A stretch of DNA of 64,000 nt, taken from Candidatus Flexicrinis proximus (GTDB lineage Bacteria > Chloroflexota > Anaerolineae > Aggregatilineales > Phototrophicaceae). The notes under the pieces were generated by a model. It was not told the DNA's origin and did no database searches. It was given only the letters and a program-made list of their open reading frames with translations. A program made the translations under genes and the position numbers. The number at the start of each line of letters is the position of its first letter. The stretch's first letter is position 1. The stretch lies in NCBI GenBank assembly GCA_016712885.1, contig JADJQF010000002.1, positions 1-64,000 of the forward strand, given 5' to 3'. Positions 15,518-26,561 of this stretch are shown piece by piece.

Positions 15518-15910
15518 CTAGCTATTGTCGTAAAGTTCCTTATTCTGCTGCAAGATCCTTTCTAGTCTTGCAAATGTATCCTTGACTACACCTTTGCGTT
15601 TGACAAAAAACTCATCCTCACTGTCGATTCCACTAGGCTCATCGAACAATTGACCGAAGAGGGTAAGGTAGTTGTCTTTCCAGATCCTTACGGTTTCAAC
15701 ATCAAGATCGGGATATTTGTGATAATGATCGTGCAAGGTTCCCAAGATATCCGTATTTGCTACAATGTGGCTTTCGCCAAGTTGATACAATTCAAGTTCA
15801 TCTTCAATTTGAAAAGTCGCTTGAATCTCGTCGACAATCTTCTGAATCCATACCGCTAGGACGTCTTTTGCTTCGTCAGATTCGAAGTTTCCCACTCCCC
15901 ACGTTCCCAT
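15518..15910 (-). CDS. DUF4259-type immunity protein
   Basis: ATG 15910 follows GGAGG. The product starts MGTWGVGNFESDEAKD, the signature opening of the DUF4259 family, members of which occur beside polymorphic toxins. The 131 residues are acidic and helical with an HDHYHKYPD segment. Placed directly after the tip of the large Rhs gene, it should neutralise the GIY-YIG-like toxin encoded there. Confidence 0.75.
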   Translation of the reverse strand: MGTWGVGNFESDEAKDVLAVWIQKIVDEIQATFQIEDELELYQLGESHIVANTDILGTLHDHYHKYPDLDVETVRIWKDNYLTLFGQLFDEPSGIDSEDEFFVKRKGVVKDTFARLERILQQNKELYDNS

Positions 15911-15971
15911 CCAGGTCCTCCACACAAAATAGCGGCAAGTTGTGCTAGAAGGTGAAATTGTAGCTTACACC

Positions 15972-18900
15972 CTATTTTATCCCTTTGGGCAATTCCACCA
16001 TATTCTCAGGTAGCTGAAGCCATTTTGGCCATCCCGGTACATCGGTCCAGTCACCTGACTGCATAAAGTCAATTGCCATTTGTCGCGTAGCAACTTGCCT
16101 AATCCTCTTCGGTGTGGCGTTCGCCACTTGATTTATCCCTAACTCTGCCATAATCTGCTCCATACGGACTCTTTCTGCGATTCGAGCGGCCCGTATATTG
16201 GGGAACTCTATATTGGAATAATGGATATTGTTCCAATCATTGCCAAAGTTAGGTTTCTTAGAGTTTAGTCTTGCGCCAAGACTTTCTCCCCAAGTCATTC
16301 CAACGTACCAGTTACCATCTCCTCCACTCCGATACTCATATAACCCAGTTTTCAGGCCGTCTGGTTTACCGTGATACCTGTTATCCCAGTGGTCACCAAT
16401 TTCTCCCGCCCCGGGGCAGAATTGGGCATTATGTACCAGCCAGTCGCCGTCGCCGACGAAGAAGGTGTGCGCTTCATCGACCGTAAGGTTGTACATCGGC
16501 TGCGGGTCAACCACAACCGCAATCGACTCGACCGTGCCGTTGCCGTCAAGCGACACGACTTCATCGCCGATTTCGAGGTCGCCGGCGTCGACCCACTCGC
16601 CGGAGGTGGTGTAGAAGGGATGCTCCGCAGTGGTCGTCAGCGTTTCGCCGTCGATGGTCAGCAGCACGACCGTCTGATCGACGTGTGAAATCGTGTCGGT
16701 GACGACATACTCGCCGATCTCGCCGGTCATTTCGTTGTAAGCGAGGACGAGGTCGCCTTCCGTAATGGTACTGATCGCGGCGTCGCCGTCGGCGGTGACG
16801 ACCGTCGTCTCTGCGCTGAAGCTGTTAACGCAGCCCCCGCCGTCAGAACGGTAGCGCGGCGCGTTCGCGTCGTCAAGGCTTCTGCCCAGTCGCGGCGCGG
16901 TGGGATCCGCATTCATAGAGTGCGGGTCGAGAACCTCGTCGATGTGCGAGTGCGATGCAGTGAAATCGGCGTTTCGCAGCCCTCCGGAGAACGCCCAGCC
17001 TGCCAACCCCAACCCTGCGCCAATGCCGAGGCCGATCAGGTTATTGTGCAGCGCCGTGTCATGATCGTATCCGTTCAGGCGATCATAGGCATAGCCAAAG
17101 CCAAACTCGCCTGCTTCGCCGGCAACAGCAGCCGATAATCCAGAGAATCCGAGCGCGCCGACGCCTGCGCCAATGGCGAAGCTCGCCAGGCCGAGGACGG
17201 CCCCCTTCACCGGCGGCTCGTCCGATCGCGCTCCAATCGAGGCAATGTGCCGGCACGCCATTGAGAAGTTGTGAGGCTGCATGCGCGCCGCCATTGAGCA
17301 CTGCGCCTGCCGCCGCGGCGAGCACCGGGATCAGGAAGAGCGGAAGCCTGCCGCTCGGATCGGTCATGTTGACCGGGTTGTTCCATGCGTATGGATAGGA
17401 ATTCCACGAAACGCTGCTACCGACGAGGCCCACGACCGGGTCGCGGCTTTGGAACGCGCCAAGCTTCGGATTGTAGTAACGGGCGCGCAGGTAAGTGAAA
17501 CCGGTTGTATCATCGGCCACCTCGCCCGCATAGCCGACACTCGGCGCGCCGGTCGGTGAGCTAATCAGTGCGCCGAACGGGTCGTAGGTCGCACTGAAGA
17601 TGCTTGCGCCAGCCGAGTTCGAGACGCTCCGCACCGAACCGAGTGCATCCGTGTGGTAGAAGCCCCAACCGGTCGCCGTGTTCTGCTGGCCGATGATATC
17701 GAGACCGAGTAAATACCACGTCTCGCTTCCAGGCTCGATCTCTCCCAACATCTCGGTTAGTGGTGCGGCAAGGTCAAGGACATACTCGGTTGTCGTGCCA
17801 TTCACGGTTTGGCTGACGCGGTCACCCAGGCCATTGTAGACATAGTCTGAGTTGACTCCGCTCTTATCGGCCGAGGTCAGCCGGTTTGCCGCGTCGTATG
17901 TAAATTGCCAGACGCCATCGTTCGTTAAGTTCCCGCGCGGATCATAGGTATACGATACACCACTGCGCGTGACGATCTGATTCGCGCTGTTAAAAACACT
18001 CACGATCGTGGTCGGGCTGCCCGTGCCGATTCGCTGCTGTTCCGTCAGACGATTGCCGAGCAAGTCATAGGTATAGTCGTAGCGGCGTGCAAAACTCAGC
18101 CCCTCCCGATATTCGGTGCTCTTCAGCCGATACAGGCCATCGTAGGCGTAATTGACCTGCTTCATCGTTGAAGGCAGATTGCGATCGGCGATCAGGGGCT
18201 GGTCCGCGCGCATCACGCCGGCATACCCATCAGGTACCGGTACGTCCGCGAGCGTCGGATCAATTTCAATTCCGCGGAACGTCATGGGCGGCGTGTCCGT
18301 CGGCTCGCCGGAGACCTCCGGCTGCTCAATGGGGGTAGTGGGTTGGTCGGTCCGTGGTTCGACCGGCACAGCATCGACGGGTGGCGCGAAGACACCGCGG
18401 AACACTCCGCCGTCCACCCCCGTGACGACGGGCGGCGGAGGCTGGACAATCTCGCTGCGTGTCGCCGGTCCGGTGATTGTGATTTTGTCGATATTGACGG
18501 CGGGATATCCGGGGCGGTGATTCGTGAGCACAACCGTGAAATCCTGGTTGGGTCCGGCATTCACGACGAGCGGCGCCTCGTTAACCTGCCAACCGTCCAT
18601 GTTCCCAAGGTTTATGATATTGCAGGCGAGCTGCGTACCGTCATCGTATGCACACAACTTGATCTTTCCGTAGACGATGCCGCCAGACTCATTGTTGCGA
18701 GCGGTGACAGTGATGTTGTAGGTGCCGCCACTTGGACTGACGTCGACCTTGAAGCGCGAGATCGCCTTCACATCCGAGGTCTTATAGAATTGGCCGCCCG
18801 CGGCGCTGGCATGCGTTTGCAGGTTCCAAGTCCCCTCGTACTCGATACGGGAATCACTTTCAGGATATGTCCCAAGTGGGAGGGCAGCTGCCGGTTCGCC

Positions 18901-21900
18901 AAGGATTCGCACCGCGTCGACGTTGATACGTTTGACGCCGTTCGGATTCTGCGTATCCTGATTCGGATTTTCGAGCCATACCGTGTGCACGGCCAGCGGC
19001 AAGTCATCGACGACAAATGTCCGCTGCCATCCATCTACGTCGTTTGGCGTGACGAGAGGGCATCCCTCGTTGTCCGCGCTATCGATGCAAACGCGAATCG
19101 GACCGTAACTGCCAGCTGCATCCACTGTCATGCGGTGATGGAGGACGAAGCCTGTGCCGTAAAAGGCAAATTTGGCGTACGCGTTGATGTCCCCGAATAC
19201 GTCAACGCGCCATCGGACGCAGACGCATTTTCGTGCAGATTCCACGTGGCACCGCCATAAGTGAAATACGGATCATCCTGCTCGTACAGCCCGATTTCAG
19301 CGGGCGAAGAGAGATTCGGGTCAGATAGTTCACGGATGCGGTTTCCGACGTCGTCGTAAAAATACGACGCCCCAAAATGTCCGGCGCCAGTGCCGAACGA
19401 CTGGAGAGAGGTGAGTCTCCCGTCGAGGTCATAGTCATATTCGGTCTCGAGATCTGCGCCGGGCATCTCCCTGACGATTGTATTGACGCGACCGCCAAAG
19501 TCCCACTGATAGCTAATGTCGCCCGTGGTGCTGTCCCAGTCCGAGACTCCCGTAAGACGATAGCCCGTGTAGCCGTAGTCGATTTGCCGATTCCCTGGCA
19601 TCGTAAGGGATCGACGACGGCTCGCTTGATCATAGGTATAGGAAACAACACGTAAATCCGGATCGGTGATACTCGTGACGCGGTCGAGGGGATCATAGAC
19701 GAAGCTCGTAAGCCCCGTGCCGTCGGTCACGCTCGTCATGTTGCCAAAAATGTCATAGGTGTGGGAGACATCCGGCGTATTCGGATCGGTGTAATTCACC
19801 GATTTGAGGCGGTCAAGCGAATCATAAACCATGACCTGTGCGTCGGCTCCGAGGTTACTCGGATCGCGGTCAGCGATACGGCGGCCGAGCTTGTCGTAAC
19901 TCGATTGCCAGACCCGGATACCTTGACCGCCTGGAGAGAAGGGGCCGTCAACCAGGACTTGACGATTGAGCTTATCGTAGCTGATGTTCAAGCTCGTATT
20001 ATTCGGGAGCTGTACGCTCTTGAGGTTGCCAGTGGCGTCGTAACCGTAAATCGACATTACGTTGATATCAGGATTGGCGGGGTCATTGATCGGCGATGTC
20101 GGCCGGTAGTTTTCGGTAATGTGTGTCACGCGCCGCATACCGTCATACGCGTTGACGATCATCTTACCCTCAGCATCCGTCGTCGAAAGCTGTTGACCGA
20201 TCTTGTTATACGCCGCTTGTGTGACGAACCCCATTGCGGTCGTTGCCGTTGTCTGCCGATACAACTTGTCGTATGTAAACGTTGTGCTGCTCAGATCTAT
20301 GGGACTCCACGACCGAGTCGGGTTTCCTAAGGCGTCGTAATCAGTATGAATCCGAACCGAGGTTGGATCGACCGTACTGGTATTCTGATTCAAGGCGTCA
20401 TAACTGTATTGGGTGTATAGGGTTTCGTAGACCAAGCCAACTGGAATTGTCACCCGCTCGGCGTTCAGGTTTCCGTAGGAATCGTAGCCGTAAGTCGTAC
20501 TGACGTTGATCGATTCGGTCGGCCCTACGCCTGACTGATAGTTCTCGATAATTTCGACGGGAAGATCCCGCCGGTCGTAGATATAGCGCGTGGCGCGTCC
20601 GGCGTTGGTCTCGATTTCGATTCGCTCGGCGCTGTCGAACTTCACCTCGACGACGACGTTCTGGTCGGGCGTTACAACCTGGTTGGGATTGTAGTTTTGC
20701 GTGATGCGAAAGACGCGATTGAGGCCATCGTAGTCGGAGCGCGTGATCCGGCGCGCCGTTTGATTGAGCCATTCGTGCATCTCGATCATGCGACCGGACG
20801 CGTCGTAGATGAAATCGGTGACGATATCCTGATCGGCGCTCTGATTTTGCGCGAATCCGGACGAACATGGGTCAGGCGTCGGGTAGTTTACAATGACGTG
20901 GTTTTGTGTATCCACGAAGTTCACCGGCGCAGCGAAATTGACGATGCTACGCGAGAGCCGATTGAGTCCGTCGTAACACATCAGCGTCATACGGCCGAGC
21001 GGGTCGATCGTCAACTGGATGTTGCCGGCCTCGTCGTAATAGGTTTGCGAGATGATGTTTTGGTCCGGCGCAACGCCTTGCGGGACGTAGTTTTCAATCA
21101 CGACGATCGGCCGATTGAGCGTATCGTATTCGGTGCGCGTGATTACACCGTCAGGGGCGACTTCGGTCAATCTGTTGCCGGCATTGTCAAAGGTGTATTG
21201 TGTAACCACGTCGGCGTCCGGCGCGGTACTAAAAGCAGGATTCGTGCCGCATGAACTACCGACGCTCAACGTCATACCCTGGACGGCTCTTACGAGACGA
21301 TCGACTGCATCGTAACAGTAAGCGTCCTCGCGTCGGTTCCCATTGGCATCTTGTTCGTATTTCACCCTAATGAGATTGCCAGCCTCATTGTATATATAGC
21401 TCGTATGGATGTTTCTGTCCCATGCGCTGGCGCTGAACGGAACTTCACCGAGGGTATCCGTCGGATTAAGCACCATCTCGATGGGACGGTTGCCAGCATC
21501 GTATTTGTAGAGCTTCACACGATTTTGCAGCGGATCGCTGGAGCTGACTTTGTGCGTCTCGGTAATCAGGTTACCGGCAAGGTCGTACGCATATTCGAAC
21601 CTAATGTTCTGGTCCGGGATACTCGGATTAAAGGGAGCCTGTCCGTTTTGGTCAGGAACGTAATTGATGAACACGTCCGTCAGTAAGTTGCGCCGGTTGT
21701 ATATATGAAACGTCACGCGCCCGGACGGATCGGTGATGTGTCAGTCGCCCGCCCATATCGTACTGGTACGTCGTGACGAGATTCCGGTCAGGAAATGACG
21801 CGTTGAAACTTGCATCGCCATAGGCGCCGTTCGTCGTGCCGAGGGGTGTCGCCCCGACGTAATTTCGAATACTCTTCGTCAGGTTTCCGGCTGCGTCGTG

Positions 21901-24522
21901 CAACGTGACTGTACGCGACCCGTTCGGTTCACGGGTTTCGACCAGGCGGCCAAGGTCGTCATAATAGAATTCGGTGCGCAGCGGCTGCGCCGAGCCGTAG
22001 CCGAGAATCGTTGCTGAGAGTTGTCCGGTTGAATTGTACTCATGCCGCGTGATGACGCCGCGTGGATCGGTTTGCGTCTCGAGCTGTCCGGCGCTATTGT
22101 AAACCATGATTGTTTCGTTGCCCAGCGGGTCGATTCTTCGTGTCGGAAGAAGCGGATACGTGGAATTCTCGTATTGCGTCTCGGTTGGCTGAAGGTTTCC
22201 GTCTCTTTCAAAGCGTACGCTGTTATTGGTGTTGTATTCGTATGTGAAATCGTTGCCACCAGCACCGTCGATCGCAGTGAGATTCGCGCCCAACCACGTG
22301 TAGTTGGTGATGTTACCAGTGGCATCTTTGATCCAAGCGAGACGCCCACTCGTATACCCGCGCTCTTCGAGAACCACCGTGGGAGCCGGCAAGATACGTT
22401 CGATCTTCGTCGTATCGCCGGCGCTATTGTAGGTATACCTGTAGCCGCGACTGAGGGCATCATAAACTATCGTTGAGGTCGGACTCGAGGTGTCAAAACT
22501 CGCAATTAGGGTTGGGCTATCAGGATGGCCGAAGACCTGCGACGATACTTTATTCGATGATTGTGACGCATAAGTCTGTCGCTCGACAACGTTGTCGAAC
22601 GGATCATAAATAGAGGTGAGCCGAGCGACGTAATACGAAAAGGCTCCGCCGCTGCATGGCGCGCCGGAGCTAGACCGTGTGACAAAGCTCCCTTGCTTGA
22701 GGAAGGGGCTTTCATATTCATAGTTCCACTCGTGACCCCGTTCGTCAAAGTGCGAAGTCAGCACGTGTGTCGAATTGCTCCCCTCAAGCGGCTCGACAAT
22801 CCCGCTCATCGCCGAATAGCCATACGTCACCGTCACGCTCGTCGGAACGGAATTGCCGTTGCCGTCAAAATTGATCGCCGTGACTCGCGTCAAGAGACCG
22901 TGCAGGGCGGGGTTCTCATAACTCAATTCGAACCCGCGGCTTCCAGAGCGAATGTGCCTAATGCGTTTGCGATACGAATTGTTAAAGGCTGGCAGCGGCG
23001 CGTCACCGGCAACAGAGCAGTAAATCGGATCTGCCGCCACATTCGTGGTAGTGCTGTAGCACTCGTAGGTCACCGATGTCGCTTGCCATGGTGTCGCAGC
23101 GTTCGATGCCTTTTGGACGTTACTGACGTACCCCTGCTCGTCAAAGACGTACTGGGTCTGGTTTTGCAGCGTCATGATGTACTGACAGACATCATTGACG
23201 CAGCTCTTGACGAGGCTTGCTTCAAAACCTGCCTCAGGCACGTAGGTCACCTGCCCCTCCGACCCCTGAGTGCCGGTTGCCGTAAACGTCACACGCGAGC
23301 CGTTACCGGCCTCAAAATATAACGTTGAATAGTAATAGTGGCCGAGCACGTCAGGGAAGCGGTTCGAGCGCAGCCGCATATTGTAGTTATGCGTCCAGCC
23401 GGCGGGGAACGGATGCCCGACGACGTTGCGGTCGTATGTCGTCGCGTGAGCGGTTGAGTAACTGCGCACAAATTCAAGCTGGCCGTTCGCGGTGAATACG
23501 CTCAGATCGCTGGTGCTGTAGCTATACTGCCCGTTGTTTACGTTGATCGGCCCGCCGATATAGTCGGCATTCTCGATCGACGTGTTGGCTGTATTACATT
23601 CAAGGCAGTCGTCTGGTGCGCCGTCATCGATGCCAACACCGCCCAGGTTGTTGGGTGCAGGAATCAAAATGCCGTGAACGCGTACGCCATCGATATATGC
23701 GCCGGTGGTGTGCAAACCAGATACTGCATGAGGATCTATCGCGACGGTTGTGGCGTAACTGCTTGAATGGAACGTGTCCCCCAAGCCAATACTTTCCAGC
23801 TCTACCCAAGTCGATGATGCGTCAATTGGGTGGCCGCACGATTGACCTAATGGACAGGTGAAGTTGCATGGACTTTGTTCGGTCCCTACGAGGAAATTTA
23901 TCTGGGTTCCAACGCTCCCTTGGGGAGACTCCATGGCCCTAAAGCCGATACTGGTCGCGTTGACGATCGCTCCCGCAAATCGAAGCACAATGCACGCGTT
24001 GGTCCCGGGGGTAAGATGCGCACCCACGTCATCGTACGATTCAGTTGCATATTCCGCAGTGTCGGCCTCTACCCCTTGAGAAGCAAACACTTCGGTCGGG
24101 AAGTGCCATTGAGGGGTGAGTCCTTGGCTGCACGTGCTATCGAGTTGCGGAAGAGCGGCGCGCGTCGACTTAGACAAGCCGTTGCTGAGGCCGCGCTCCA
24201 TGGCTAGCGACATGAGCTCGCTTCTGTCCGCGCGTGACTCCTCGACAACTGCCGCAATATCCTGCGTGAAATAGCTGGTTAGGTTGCTCTCCGCAACAAC
24301 TGACTCTACAAAACGTCCATCTACTGCCTGCGGCGCGTCGTTCAAGCCGACATCGCTGAGGCTGATTTTGTGCGACGGTTCAATATTGGTCGCGCCGAAG
24401 TGTGCTGCCGCATACTCCAGATTATGGCGAAAATTAAGGGCTTGTGCGATTGGTGAAAGAAACATGGAGACCGTAATACTGTAAGCAAAAACATAATGCA
24501 GCCATTTCGGAAGGAATGACAT
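15972..24522 (-). CDS. giant Rhs polymorphic toxin 1 (PT-HINT, GIY-YIG-like tip), frame-disrupted
   Basis: Four frames in series read as one protein of about 2850 residues. The N-terminus (ATG 24522) has a signal peptide or membrane segment (YVFAYSITVSMFLSPIAQAL). Then come a beta-rich domain, the Rhs opening (GGPINVNNGQYSYSTSD), many YD repeats, two jelly-roll-like modules within the repeats, and the core end (RARYYNPKLGAFQSRDP). A complete pretoxin-HINT domain (CVNSFSAETTVVTADGD to DWLVHN) follows, then a toxin. The toxin (GLYEYRS, NWYVGMT, GARL, then a glutamate helix) matches a GIY-YIG nuclease. Frame changes lie near 21735 (AC repeat), 19191-19194 (C4, one base missing) and 17201-17205 (C5, one extra). 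Each repair restores motif continuity, so the gene is probably intact. DUF4259 immunity follows. Confidence 0.8.
16432..16606 (-). repeat. PT-HINT tail repeat (recombination substrate for tip exchange)
   Basis: This part of the Rhs1 HINT domain is repeated almost base for base at 15212-15386 and, for about 65 bases, at 14095-14157. It encodes the HINT end (VVSLDGNGTVESI to FFVGDGDWLVHN). Long identity exactly at the toxin junction allows homologous exchange of tips. Confidence 0.8.
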
Positions 24523-25100
24523 ACATGCCAGCTTTCAAAGTAACTCGATCCGCCGAAGATAATATCGACATAAGATTTAGTCGTCAAATTTTGGGTCGGA
24601 GGAACTTGGCTGATATACTCTCTTCCGCCCTGCGGTTTGACAAAATGACACCCTGCTGGCCGGAATATTTACGAGCATTCTGACAGAATACGAAATAGTC
24701 TTAATGTAGTTTGTAATATTATGTACGGAAAAGATGCTCGAAGACACACTTGTGGAGGTATAAGCGATAGAAGCTCGTGCAGCCATGCTGTACAGCGGGC
24801 AGTGTTTCGGGTTTGCCGATGCAGGCATAGTGAAGCTCGTCGGCTATCCACGATTGGTGGAATGACGTGCAGCTGCCGCGGAACGAAGCGGCTAACGCTC
24901 CGAGCGCTGGCGCTTTGTGCAGAATCGCGTGATGCTGCAAGGTGAGCCAGATGAAGCGGCAGGTTGCACGGCGAGGCGCGACGAAGACACCACGCCGCTG
25001 TAGACCCATCCCCCGCCCTGGACGCGATACCACAGTGAGTTGCTTGCGCTGACGGCATCTCCAGACACTGGGGCCGGAACCATTCCGGTTATGACTCTAC
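24523..25100. other. gap upstream of Rhs1 with decayed coding pieces
   Basis: No intact gene is seen. On the minus strand 24960-25083 encodes PVSGDAVSASNSLWYRV and GGGWVYSGVV, like a bacterial SH3 repeat cut from a cell-wall protein. One GGAACCATTCC word lies at 25076-25086. The promoter of Rhs1 must lie here, but I cannot place it. Confidence 0.4.
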
Positions 25101-25104
25101 GACC

Positions 25105-25190
25105 CCGAACCAGGCTCTTGGGCTTCCTTCGTCAGGTGTTCTGCTTGGTAACAACCTCCGGAAGCAGCTTCTTGCCTATGTTTCGTGCAG
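25105..25190. repeat. imperfect direct repeat, copy 1 (other at 25845-25930)
   Basis: About 85 bases starting GGGCTTCCTTCGTCAGG recur at 25845-25930 with scattered changes. On the minus strand both read ALTAR, then a variable part, then a KQ-containing end, then a stop, like the C-terminus of a transposase; the element was not identified. Confidence 0.45.
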
Positions 25191-25202
25191 TCAAGGCGAA
25201 CA

Positions 25203-25408
25203 GGTGGCCACCCATCGACCGCAGCCGGTTGGCGCGATCCCACGTGTAGGCATTCGTCCCATCATTCGTCATGTTGCCGTTGGCGTCGTAGGCGAAGCCA
25301 CTGCTGCTGATCTGGTTCAGTTTGTTGAACGTGCGCGCCGTGCCGTTGTTGTCGGTCAGGTTGCCCGCGACGTCGTAGCCGTAGGTGAAGGTTTGCGCCG
25401 ACTTTAAC
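25203..25408 (-). pseudogene. Rhs core fragment duplicated from Rhs2
   Basis: About 68 codons (YDVAGNLTDNNGTARTF through YTWDRANRL) match 27985-28167 of Rhs2 nearly residue for residue. The fragment has no start and joins unrelated DNA at both ends. It is a scar of Rhs recombination and could still act as homology for tip exchange. Confidence 0.75.
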
Positions 25409-25490
25409 TTTAAGCGGTATTATGAGCTGTCTGCCCCCATACCAGTAATTGCTTCGAAAATAGTGCCCATGCGAACGTAAATGGTATGCT

Positions 25491-25721
25491 TTATCGTGGA
25501 GGCATAATGATCAAGCTTCCCGTATCAGAGAAATAGAAGGCAGCTTTACTTCCACTATTTGAATCGAATCTATATAACGTTGTATTATAATTAGTAGGAA
25601 TCGTTGCTATTGTTCCATATCGGCGCATCCAGTCTAAAATATCGTCTTGACTCCAATCCTGCACGTAGCCTAATACAGCTTGACGCTGTGCGTATAAGTC
25701 AACCAAGCTAAATTCCGACAT
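25491..25721 (-). CDS. small AT-rich protein, possible orphan immunity gene
   Basis: ATG 25721 is preceded by AAAGGAG. The 76-residue product (LVDLYAQRQAVLGYVQDW, later YRFDSNSGSKAAFYFSD) has codon use like the immunity genes and lies downstream of the Rhs2 immunity gene among recombination scars. No family recognised. Confidence 0.45.
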   Translation of the reverse strand: MSEFSLVDLYAQRQAVLGYVQDWSQDDILDWMRRYGTIATIPTNYNTTLYRFDSNSGSKAAFYFSDTGSLIIMPPR

Positions 25722-25739
25722 AAGACTCCTTTACGCCTG

Positions 25740-26147
25740 ACTCAACTAATATGGCGTAACACTTATTTGCGCAGTCGTCACTAAAGCAGGTAGAGAAGTA
25801 TAAGGAAAAATCGTCTCTACTTCCGGCCCCGTATCGCTCGTTTGGGCTTCCTTCGTCAGGCGCTTTGCTTGATAACCGCCTCCGAAATCGGGATCTTGTT
25901 TGTGCTTCGCGCAGTCAGAGCGACGGGCGCTCGATGGTTTCTATCCACTGCACATGCAGGACATTATCGACCGTTTGGAGGCGGTGGCACGAGGTGGGAA
26001 CGTACAACCAACACCGTTTGACTGGGGAGGAAAACAACGTCAGCGGGCACGAGCCAAGCCCCTTCACCCGGTCGGCAGTTCAGGCGCTTGTACTCACCGC
26101 ATCCTGCAACGCCTCAACAAATGGCGTCGTGCACAGCAAGTGACCCG
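25740..26147. other. scar region between Rhs2 immunity gene and small ORF
   Basis: This holds the second copy of the 85-base repeat (25845-25930). A plus-strand frame (25900-26151) ends in an arginine-rich stretch (RILQRLNKWRRAQQVTR) that might be mobile-element debris. I see no supportable gene. Confidence 0.35.
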
Positions 26148-26549
26148 CTAGTCCCATCTCTTCACACCTATGAATTGACGTAGACTCTGAAACGTGGTTT
26201 CACTAGTTAGAGGGAACCCTTTATCCGCCCCCTCAATAAAAAGGAACAATTTGTAATCACTTAAAATATATGAGCGATACCATAGTATAAAATCCTCAAG
26301 TCCTTCCCCGTATTCTAGTTTCAAAATTTGATTGCCCGGTCCATAAAGAATTCCACTTGCCCCCCTATCGAGCTCATGTTCGAAATACCAACTTGTTGGC
26401 GATATCGCCACGAAATTCGGAAAACGAAGATTCGCCTTCGAAACGAGATCCTTGCCATCAACCCGTAGGTTACTCGTTTTCTCGATTGGCGTAGTGTCTT
26501 CATTCCATTCTGATGGATCAAATGGCGTAATGTAATAGGGTGATGGCAT
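26148..26549 (-). CDS. probable immunity protein for Rhs2
   Basis: The 133-residue product starts about a dozen bases after the Rhs2 stop. It is acidic with aromatic strands (SPTSWYFEHELDRG, YGEGLEDFILWYRSYI). The gene is AT-rich. Position directly after the toxin tip makes it the expected inhibitor of the restriction-endonuclease-like toxin. No immunity family named with confidence. Confidence 0.65.
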   Translation of the reverse strand: MPSPYYITPFDPSEWNEDTTPIEKTSNLRVDGKDLVSKANLRFPNFVAISPTSWYFEHELDRGASGILYGPGNQILKLEYGEGLEDFILWYRSYILSDYKLFLFIEGADKGFPLTSETTFQSLRQFIGVKRWD

Positions 26550-26561
26550 TTAGTCCTCCAT

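Noticed and set aside
16600..16850. Intein in the Rhs1 protein
   Set aside because: The HINT fold here is the pretoxin type at the toxin junction; there is no downstream extein continuing a host protein.
18343..19260. Long plus-strand open frame antisense to Rhs1
   Set aside because: It mirrors the Rhs reading frame, has no ribosome-binding site and a composition typical of an antisense shadow.
24719..25033. Leftward gene upstream of Rhs1
   Set aside because: No ribosome-binding site, no recognisable domain, and competing frames over the same debris.
25900..26151. Plus-strand gene upstream of the Rhs2 immunity region
   Set aside because: No start signal, arginine-rich chance composition and location within recombination debris.
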